Shown piece after piece: positions 58,178 through 63,878 of a stretch of DNA of 63,878 nt. The stretch is from Lachnospiraceae bacterium. GTDB lineage: Bacteria > Bacillota > Clostridia > Lachnospirales > Lachnospiraceae. Position numbers and translations under genes: made by a program. Each line of letters begins with the position of its first letter. Position 1 is the first letter of the stretch. The stretch covers positions 64,001-127,878 of the forward strand of contig JAFRNR010000001.1 in assembly GCA_017430085.1 (NCBI GenBank), in the 5' to 3' direction. The notes under the pieces were generated by a model. It did not search any database and had not been told where the DNA came from. It worked only from the letters and a program-made list of their open reading frames with translations.

Positions 58178-59494
58178 TCATCTGCGGGCTTTTTTCTTCA
58201 GCAGCGGTTTGTCTTTGACTTCTTCCAGCTTCTGCTGGCGGCGGCTGAGCAGCTCCGGAGATTTCGGCTGGATGTCTCCGGCCTTCGTCAGCGCCCATTT
58301 GGTCAGCAGCGGGCCGGCGATCTCATAGACCAGGACCGCGAACAGGACGATGCTGCGGATCAGCGGGCCGTCGCCCGGCAGCGAGGCGGCCGTGACGCAC
58401 ATCCCCAGGGCCACGCCGGCCTGCGGAAAAAGCGTGACGCCCAGATATTTCACCACGTTTTTGCTGCAGCCCATGGCCCGGGCGGCCAGAGACGCCCCGA
58501 TATATTTTCCCATGCAACGTACGATGATATAAACGATCCCTACCAGAATGATAATGCCCTGCGAGAAGACTGTCAAGTTCAAATCCGCTCCGCTCAAGAC
58601 AAAAAAGAGCACCAGCAGCGGCGCGGACCAGCGGTTGGCCCGCCCCATCAGATCCTCCGCCAGCGGCGAGATATTCACGAACAGCGTGCCCAGCATCATG
58701 CAGACCAGCAGCGAGGAAAAACCGATCGTGACCGGGCCTGCCGGGATCTTGAGCATGGAAAGCGCCACCGTCAGGAAAATGAATGCAATGGTCATCGCCA
58801 GACGGTTGGTATTGGAATGGAACATCGTCTCCAGCTGCTTGAGCACGAAGCCCGCCGCCGCGCCCAGCAGCAGTGAGAAAATGATCTCCAGCAGCGGGTT
58901 GACCAGGATGGAGAACAGGTCCGGGCTCCCGGAACTGACGGCCCGCGCGATCCCGAACGACACCGCGAACAGCACCAGGCCCACCGCGTCGTCCAGCGCA
59001 ACGATCGGCAGCAGCAGCGACGTCAGTTCGCCCTTTGCCTTGTACTGCCGCACCACCATCAGCGTAGCCGCCGGCGCCGTGGCCGATGCGATCGCCCCCA
59101 GCGTGATGGCCGCCGGCAGGGACAGCGCTTCGGGAAACAGCAGATGGATCCCGATCAGCGCCAGGTCCACCAGCACCGTCGCCATGACCGCCTGCACCAC
59201 GCCGATCACCGCCGCCTGCCGCCCGGTCTTCCGGAGTGCAGCCAGATTGAACTCCGACCCGATCGAAAAAGCGATGAACCCCAGCGCCATGTCCGAGAAA
59301 TACCCCAGCTTATCCACACTCTCCGTGCTCACGAACCCCAGTCCGTCCACACCGAGCCGCCCCAGCACGAACGGCCCGATCAGCACCCCTGCGATCAGAT
59401 ACGCCGTCACGTCCGGCAGTTTGAGTTTCCCCAGCACCCTCGTCATCATCAGCCCCGCGAAAATCGCCACCGCGATCGACAGCAGCACATGCAT
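58178..59494 (-). CDS. Monovalent cation:proton antiporter (CPA2/Kef type)
   Basis: 438 residues with about 12-13 hydrophobic spans. DVTAYLIAGVLIGP near the N-terminus, ALGFIAFSIGSEF, GAIASATAPAATL and ALDDAVGLVLFAVSFG are the CPA2 core, with the DD pair that carries the exchanged ions. There is no cytosolic TrkA-N domain, so it is closer to NapA/GerN-like exchangers than to full KefB/C. The C-terminal tail is short and basic. ATG 59494 has AAGAAGG upstream and MHVLLSIAVA as first residues. Confidence 0.88.
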   Translation of the reverse strand: MHVLLSIAVAIFAGLMMTRVLGKLKLPDVTAYLIAGVLIGPFVLGRLGVDGLGFVSTESVDKLGYFSDMALGFIAFSIGSEFNLAALRKTGRQAAVIGVVQAVMATVLVDLALIGIHLLFPEALSLPAAITLGAIASATAPAATLMVVRQYKAKGELTSLLLPIVALDDAVGLVLFAVSFGIARAVSSGSPDLFSILVNPLLEIIFSLLLGAAAGFVLKQLETMFHSNTNRLAMTIAFIFLTVALSMLKIPAGPVTIGFSSLLVCMMLGTLFVNISPLAEDLMGRANRWSAPLLVLFFVLSGADLNLTVFSQGIIILVGIVYIIVRCMGKYIGASLAARAMGCSKNVVKYLGVTLFPQAGVALGMCVTAASLPGDGPLIRSIVLFAVLVYEIAGPLLTKWALTKAGDIQPKSPELLSRRQQKLEEVKDKPLLKKKARR

Positions 59495-59597
59495 ATCCTG
59501 AACCTTCTTTCTCCAAAACAATAGGGGCGCATCTCCACCCCGCAACGACCCAATCTATCACTTTCTCCTATAATAAGCAACCCCAAACGCAAAAAAA

Positions 59598-59624
59598 CTG
59601 ACAGGGGGACGGTTCTTTTGTCAG
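59598..59624 (+). repeat. GACGGTTC-core repeat, copy
   Basis: CTGACA, GGGGGACGGTTCTTT, TGTCAG: arms pair exactly. Located 104 bp upstream of the antiporter start on the opposite strand sense. Confidence 0.8.
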
Positions 59625-59755
59625 ATTCAGGACGGATCCGCGTGTTCGTCTCTTCGCAGGAAAACGGCGCCGCCGCCATTTTTTCCAATAAAAAAACCGC
59701 CCGAAGGAGACACTTCGTAAGGAAGGTACCTTCTTTTGCTTCAAAAGCAAGATGA

Positions 59756-59784
59756 TTGACTGCGCCGGCCGGCAATAGTATAAT
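59756..59784 (+). promoter_or_regulatory. Promoter of the GNAT gene
   Basis: -35 TTGACT (59756-59761), 17-bp spacer, -10 TATAAT (59779-59784), 35 bp before the ATG. Confidence 0.8.
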
Positions 59785-59819
59785 GATCAAAACAAACCGC
59801 TGTTCAGTGAGGTAAAATC

Positions 59820-60359
59820 ATGAACATTCGTTTAGAGGGTATCCATATTCGAAACGCATTTTTTGCGGACTGTCAACAGCTTGCTGATTGGTGGAACGAT
59901 GGATCTGTTATGGCTCACGCTGGATTTCCGAATGGGATCGGTACGACTCCGGACGAAGTCAGCAGGCAAATTGCAGATGAGTGTGATGAAAAGGGGCGTA
60001 CACTGATTATTGAATGTTGCGGGCGGCCTATCGGAGAGATGAGTTATCGCAATATAGGTGGCCACACGGCGGAGATTGGCATCAAAATATGCGAGTCCGA
60101 TTATCAGGAGAAGGGCCTCGGGCGAATCATTCTGAGTTTGTTTATCAAAGAACTATTTTCCACGGGATTTACGAAGATTGTTTTGGATACAAACCTGAAG
60201 AATCTCAGAGCACAGCACATTTACGAATTATTGGGCTTTCAAAAGATAAGGGTCAATCACGATGCCTGGACGGATCAGATAGGCGAGTTGCAATCCTCTG
60301 TTGATTATGAACTGATACCGGAACACTTCCGGGATCACTCTATCAATCACAAGATTTAG
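59820..60359 (+). CDS. GNAT family N-acetyltransferase (RimJ/RimL-like)
   Basis: 179 residues. The acetyl-CoA motif A is around YQEKGLGRIILSLFIKELF, and motif B is TNLKNLRAQHIYELLGFQKI. The N-terminal IRNAFFADCQQLADWWND resembles RimJ/RimL or aminoglycoside 6'-acetyltransferase relatives; the real acceptor is unknown. G+C is lower than neighbours (22 of 60 at 60121-60180), suggesting recent acquisition. It has its own strong promoter and a strong terminator, so it is a single-gene unit. Confidence 0.85.
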   Translation: MNIRLEGIHIRNAFFADCQQLADWWNDGSVMAHAGFPNGIGTTPDEVSRQIADECDEKGRTLIIECCGRPIGEMSYRNIGGHTAEIGIKICESDYQEKGLGRIILSLFIKELFSTGFTKIVLDTNLKNLRAQHIYELLGFQKIRVNHDAWTDQIGELQSSVDYELIPEHFRDHSINHKI

Positions 60360-60451
60360 ATAATAACTTCCATCTTGCCGAATGGGTTTCTATTGTCCAC
60401 CGTTATAACGAGCATCGGATTTTGCACCCCAAAATCCCAAGAAGAGAGACA

Positions 60452-60484
60452 AAACGGTCGTGACCGTCACGGTCACGACCGTTT
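60452..60484. terminator. 15-bp perfect hairpin terminator
   Basis: AAACGGTCGTGACCG (60452-60466), loop TCA, CGGTCACGACCGTTT (60470-60484). It separates the GNAT gene from the convergent DUF5662 gene. A T-run follows 10 nt later. Confidence 0.75.
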
Positions 60485-60576
60485 CATATCCTTTTTAGCC
60501 GACAAATGACTGCCTCAAAGCAACTTCCTTGCGAAGTATGCACCGACAGGCGGTTTTTCCTGCTGTGTTCAGGCTG

Positions 60577-61134
60577 TCATTTTATCCCTTTCCGGATCAT
60601 CTCAAACGATTCTTCCCCGACCTCCGCGTACAGCCGCAGCAGGCTGCGCAGCTTTTCCGCGGTCTCGGGATGCATGAGCCCTTCAGTCCTGCAGCGTTCA
60701 AAATACGCAAGCGGCTGGCTTTTGTCAAAGCGGTCCTTGTAATAGGTCTCGCACGCCGCCACGCGGTCGCAGAACATTTCGATGACGTACCTGTTCGGCA
60801 TGGGGACGGGCGTGAAGCGGGGCTCCGGCTCGCCGGTCTTGTAGTCCGTCCAGTATTCGTAGTGATGGCGGTTGCGGCCTTTGTGGTGCATCCAGGCGTA
60901 AGAGGCGCCGCGGTCCCGGCGCTCCGCGTCGTTGGGGGAGCGGTCCCCCTGGTAGTAGCGGGCGCCGGTGAAAAATTCCGTGGGCGAGAATTTGGACAGG
61001 TCGTGGACCAGCCCCTGCCAGAAAAGACCGCACTGCCGGCAATGCTTGAACACCAGGTTCCGGTGGTGCACGATAGTGCGCAGGTGGCGGCGGACTTTTT
61101 TGATATTCAGTTCTCCGTTGGTCTTTTCCGACAT
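60577..61134 (-). CDS. DUF5662 family protein
   Basis: 185 residues, cytosolic. The conserved block is HHRNLVFKHCRQCGLFWQGL followed by VHDLSKFSPTEF, and WMHHKGRNRHHYEYW. The many His/Asp residues (HD, HH) suggest a metal site like that of HD-type hydrolases, but no function is established. It starts 21 nt after upp on the same strand and has only a weak ribosome site, so it is probably translated from the upp message. Confidence 0.82.
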   Translation of the reverse strand: MSEKTNGELNIKKVRRHLRTIVHHRNLVFKHCRQCGLFWQGLVHDLSKFSPTEFFTGARYYQGDRSPNDAERRDRGASYAWMHHKGRNRHHYEYWTDYKTGEPEPRFTPVPMPNRYVIEMFCDRVAACETYYKDRFDKSQPLAYFERCRTEGLMHPETAEKLRSLLRLYAEVGEESFEMIRKGIK

Positions 61135-61155
61135 AGCATTAATTCCCGAAAAAGC

Positions 61156-61800
61156 TTATTTCGTCCCGAAGATGCGGTCGCCGGCGTCGCCCAGGCCCGG
61201 GCAGATGTAGGCGTGCTCGTTCAGTTCGCGGTCCAGGTTGCCGACGTAGATCTGCACGTCGGGGTGCTCCTCATGCAGCTTCTGCAGGCCTTCCGGCGCG
61301 GCGATGATGCACATGAACTTGATGGTACGGCCGCCGTGCTTCTTGATCTGCATGATGGCGTCCACGGCGGAGCCGCCGGTGGCCAGCATGGGATCCAGCA
61401 CGACGATGGTGCGCTCCTCGATGGGGCTCGGCAGCTTGCAGTAATATTCCACGGGCTCATGCGTTTCCGGATCCCGGTACAGGCCGATGTGGCCGACCTT
61501 CGCCGTGGGCGTCAGGTTCAGGATGCCCTGCACCATGCCCAGGCCGGCGCGCAGGATGGGGACGATAGCCAGCTTGCGGCCGGCGATCATCGGGGACATG
61601 CAGGTCTCGAGCGGCGTGGTGACTTCCACGTCCTTGAGCGGCAGGTCGCGCAGCGCTTCGTAGCCCATCAGGGTAGCGATCTCTTCGATCAGTTTGCGAA
61701 ATTCATTGGTGCCGGTATTGACGTCCCGCAGCATGGTGATCTTGTGCTTGATGAGCGGGTGGGTCAGAATGGTGACGTTTTCCATTTCCGTAAAGTCCAT
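61156..61800 (-). CDS. upp: Uracil phosphoribosyltransferase
   Basis: 214 residues. The PRPP loop is [25 protein letters not shown] and the C-terminal uracil-binding [16 protein letters not shown] are intact. It converts uracil and PRPP to UMP in pyrimidine salvage. The ATG at 61800 follows CGAGGT at 6 nt. Divergent from efp. Confidence 0.96.
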   Translation of the reverse strand: MDFTEMENVTILTHPLIKHKITMLRDVNTGTNEFRKLIEEIATLMGYEALRDLPLKDVEVTTPLETCMSPMIAGRKLAIVPILRAGLGMVQGILNLTPTAKVGHIGLYRDPETHEPVEYYCKLPSPIEERTIVVLDPMLATGGSAVDAIMQIKKHGGRTIKFMCIIAAPEGLQKLHEEHPDVQIYVGNLDRELNEHAYICPGLGDAGDRIFGTK

Positions 61801-61898
61801 AAAGATACCTCGCAGATGAGAGATTTATACGCCCTTATTCTATCAGAGGGCGGGGCATTATGCAAGGGACGGAAATATAAAAAAGATGCAAAAAACAG

Positions 61899-61927
61899 TT
61901 GAAAGTTGCGCAGTTATCAGGTAAAAT
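61899..61927 (+). promoter_or_regulatory. Promoter of efp
   Basis: -35 TTGAAA (61899-61904), 17-bp spacer, -10 TAAAAT (61922-61927). The leader to the ATG at 61995 contains CCCGGGACC/GGCCCGG-like pairing. Confidence 0.7.
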
Positions 61928-61994
61928 ATCCCGGGACCAATATGGCCCGGCATTTATATTGGAAAATGATACACCATCGATGAAGGAGGTTTTT

Positions 61995-62552
61995 ATGGTA
62001 TCAGCAGGTGATTTTAAGAACGGCATTACGATCGAATGGGAAGGCGGCGTCTGGCAGATCATTGAATTCCAGCACGTCAAACCCGGCAAAGGCGCCGCAT
62101 TCGTGCGGACCAAGCTGAAAAACATCGTCAGCGGCGGTGTGGTGGAAACTTCCTTCCGTCCCACGGAACGTTTCGAAAATGCCATCATTGACAGAAAAGA
62201 CATGCAGTATCTGTACGCGGACGGCGACATGTACACCTTTATGGACATGGAGACCTACGACCAGATCAGCCTGAACAAGGACAAGATCGGCGATGCGCTG
62301 AAGTTCGTGAAGGAAAACGACATGGTGAAGATCTGCTCCCACAAGGGCAACGTCTTCTCCGTGGAACCGCCTCTGTTCGTGGAACTGGATATCACGGAGA
62401 CCGAGCCCGGCTTCAAGGGCAATACGGCCACCGGCGCCACCAAGCCCGCCATCGTGGAGACCGGCGCCCAGGTAGCGGTTCCGCTGTTCGTGAACATCGG
62501 CGACAAGATCAAGATCGATACCCGCACGGGCGAGTACCTTTCCCGGGCATAA
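61995..62552 (+). CDS. efp: Elongation factor P
   Basis: 185 residues. The KOW-like domain I has [20 protein letters not shown] with the tip lysine. Domains II and III follow, ending [26 protein letters not shown] relieves ribosome stalling at polyproline stretches, such as those in the Pro-rich surface proteins of this window. The ATG at 61995 has AAGGAGG at 5-6 nt; the longer open frame is leader. Confidence 0.97.
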   Translation: MVSAGDFKNGITIEWEGGVWQIIEFQHVKPGKGAAFVRTKLKNIVSGGVVETSFRPTERFENAIIDRKDMQYLYADGDMYTFMDMETYDQISLNKDKIGDALKFVKENDMVKICSHKGNVFSVEPPLFVELDITETEPGFKGNTATGATKPAIVETGAQVAVPLFVNIGDKIKIDTRTGEYLSRA

Positions 62553-62561
62553 GACGGCGGC

Positions 62562-62591
62562 AAGGGCTCTGCGGAAGCGGGGCCCTTCTTT
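62562..62591 (+). terminator. Terminator after efp
   Basis: AAGGGCTC (62562-62569) pairs with GGGCCCTT (62580-62587) with one mismatch, followed by CTTTAT. Confidence 0.65.
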
Positions 62592-62614
62592 ATCGGCAGG
62601 CGAAAGAGGAGACG

Positions 62615-63397
62615 ATGGATAAGAATCAACAGTTTCTGCAGGGCCTGAACGCCATCCGCAACAAGGCCGCCATCAAGCGCGGCACGGTGAGCGTGGCCGA
62701 TATCCTGGCCGCTTTTCCCGGCACGGAATTAAACGACGCGCAGGTCGCCCTGATCTACGACTACCTGGAGCGGGAAAACATCACGCTGGAGGACTACGAG
62801 CCCCACGACGTGAACACGGTGGGCCTGGACGACCTCGCGGAAGAAGCCTGGGGCGGCGCGGACTCGGAGCGCGAGCAGCGCATCTTCGAAATGTATCAGG
62901 ACGACCTGGCCTCGGTCCCGCCCATCAGCACGGCGGAGGAAGAGGAACTGCGCCGCGTCCTGCTGGAGGGCGATGCGGAGGAAAGCCGCCGCGCGGCGGA
63001 GCGCCTCACCGAAGGCAACCTCCGCTGGGTGGTGCAGATCGCCCGGGGCTATGCCGGCCGCGGCGTGCCTTTGCCGGACCTGATCCAGGAGGGCAACCTG
63101 GCTCTCTGGGAATGCATCCAGGGCTACGGCGGGGACGGCGACCTGACGGCGCTCGTGGAAAAGGCCATCCACAAATCCATGAAGGACCTGATCCGGGAAG
63201 CCGGCAGCTTCGAAAAGATGGAAGACCAGATGGCGGCCATGGCCAACCGCATCATGGAGACCGTAAAAGCCTGGGAAGAAGAGAACGGCCGCTCGGCCAC
63301 CGCCGCGGAGATCTCCGCCCGCACCGGCATCCCGGAATCGAAGGTGGAGGAAGTCCTGCGGGAATCCGCCAAAGCCATCCGGAACGAGGAGCACTGA
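62615..63397 (+). CDS. Sigma-70-like protein with regions 1.1-3 but no region 4
   Basis: 260 residues. Residues about 20-62 (GTVSVADILAAFP...YDYLERENITLED) look like sigma region 1.1. PPISTAEEEELRRVLLEGD and RLTEGNLRWVVQIARGYAGRG with PLPDLIQEGNLALWECIQGY are regions 1.2-2.2, the core-polymerase contact. The aromatic promoter-melting region 2.3-2.4 is shortened and degenerate. A region 3-like HTH (GRSATAAEISARTGIPESKVEEVL) ends the protein; region 4 is missing. It can plausibly bind RNA polymerase but probably does not act as a normal sigma. GAGGAG precedes the ATG. Confidence 0.8.
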   Translation: MDKNQQFLQGLNAIRNKAAIKRGTVSVADILAAFPGTELNDAQVALIYDYLERENITLEDYEPHDVNTVGLDDLAEEAWGGADSEREQRIFEMYQDDLASVPPISTAEEEELRRVLLEGDAEESRRAAERLTEGNLRWVVQIARGYAGRGVPLPDLIQEGNLALWECIQGYGGDGDLTALVEKAIHKSMKDLIREAGSFEKMEDQMAAMANRIMETVKAWEEENGRSATAAEISARTGIPESKVEEVLRESAKAIRNEEH

Positions 63398-63491
63398 GAC
63401 GCCGGAAACGGCGCCCCGCGCGCCTGCCGGAAAATGCTTAATTATTTTAGGAAAAGACCGTATCTTTCCGTGAAAATCAAAGACACGCCGG

Positions 63492-63520
63492 TTTTAGAAA
63501 CTGGCCGTTTGTGATAAAAT
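63492..63520 (+). promoter_or_regulatory. Promoter of ppdK (extended -10)
   Basis: -35-like TTTAGA (63492-63497), 17-bp spacer, TG at 63512-63513 one base before -10 TAAAAT (63515-63520). A GCCGGTTT/AAACTGGC hairpin (about 63488-63506) overlaps the -35. Confidence 0.5.
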
Positions 63521-63565
63521 ATATCGTTGTTTCAAAACACATATTATTTGAGGAGGAACCAATAT

Positions 63566-63878
63566 ATGAAGAAGTGGGTTTACCTGTTCAGTGAAGGCAA
63601 TGCCTCCATGCGCAACCTGCTGGGCGGCAAAGGCGCCAACCTGGCGGAGATGACCAATATCGGCCTGCCCGTACCGCAGGGCTTCACCATCACCACCGAA
63701 GCCTGCACCCAGTATTATGAGGACGGCAAGAAGATCAACGACGAGATCCGCGCCCAGATCCTTGAGTACGTGGAAAAGCTGGAAAACATCACCGGCAAGA
63801 AGTTCGGCGATCTGGAGAACCCGCTGCTGGTCTCCGTCCGTTCCGGCGCCCGCGCCTCCATGCCCGGCATGATGGACA
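63566..63878 (+). CDS. ppdK: Pyruvate, phosphate dikinase (3' end outside window)
   Basis: The first 104 residues are visible. [41 protein letters not shown] and [18 protein letters not shown] are the N-terminal nucleotide-binding domain of PPDK. The enzyme converts pyruvate, ATP and phosphate to PEP, AMP and pyrophosphate, and can run in the glycolytic direction in anaerobes. AGGAGG lies upstream of the ATG at 63566. The rest of the gene lies beyond the right edge. Confidence 0.95.
   Translation, partial: MKKWVYLFSEGNASMRNLLGGKGANLAEMTNIGLPVPQGFTITTEACTQYYEDGKKINDEIRAQILEYVEKLENITGKKFGDLENPLLVSVRSGARASMPGMMD

Overview
The window reads as chromosome of a high-G+C member of the Clostridia (Bacillota), probably a gut or rumen lineage. 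Supporting signs are a threonine T-box riboswitch, a perfect CIRCE operator, QueH, a DUF4364 regulator, a MecA-like Clp adaptor, group II (ecfA1-ecfA2) ECF ATPases, lipoproteins with Thr/Ala/Pro/Glu spacers, and pyruvate phosphate dikinase. Most genes carry strong Shine-Dalgarno sites, and several promoters are readable.

Left part (1-21.4 kb). A 5'-cut repeat-linker protein is followed by a minus-strand block: membrane protein, tRNA(CAT), MecA-like adaptor, aminotransferase, CofE-like ligase and M32 carboxypeptidase. A plus-strand block then holds a Tet(M)-like GTPase fused to a Rae1/YacP-type nuclease, pheS-pheT, secG and smpB. A minus-strand block holds a 5'-nucleotidase lipoprotein, a surface polysaccharide deacetylase with five Ig-like repeats, and htpG under a CIRCE element.

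Island (about 21.6-35.45 kb). A 13.8-kb block of clearly lower G+C lies between two 45-bp direct repeats that match at 43 positions. The right copy carries the -35 box of the thrS T-box promoter. The block encodes an MtaA/CmuA-type methyltransferase-like protein, an amidohydrolase, an L-cysteine desulfidase, a LysR regulator, a CapA-like metallophosphatase, a complete Dpp/Opp-type peptide ABC transporter and two tandem AstE/aspartoacylase-like hydrolases. It looks like an acquired uptake-and-hydrolysis module for peptides or N-acyl amino acids that feeds cysteine catabolism. It contains no integrase or transposase.

Right part (35.4-63.9 kb). T-box-thrS is followed by a compact operon: FMN reductase, trpS, beta-CASP nuclease, queH, and an 819-residue adenosine-deaminase-like protein with a DprA/SLOG-like tail. 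Next come DUF4364, rho with a long disordered insert, a small sigma-region-4-like gene divergent from rpoB, then rpoB-rpoC without the usual rplKAJL or rpsL/rpsG/fusA neighbours, and ecfA1-ecfA2 without ecfT. The end holds a Gate-domain protein, a CPA2 antiporter, a low-G+C GNAT gene, DUF5662, upp, efp, a sigma-70-like protein lacking region 4, and the start of ppdK.

Two short palindromic repeat families are scattered through intergenic DNA. One is a 19-21-bp stem-loop whose stem bases covary between copies. The other is a GACGGTTC-core element with variable but self-complementary arms.
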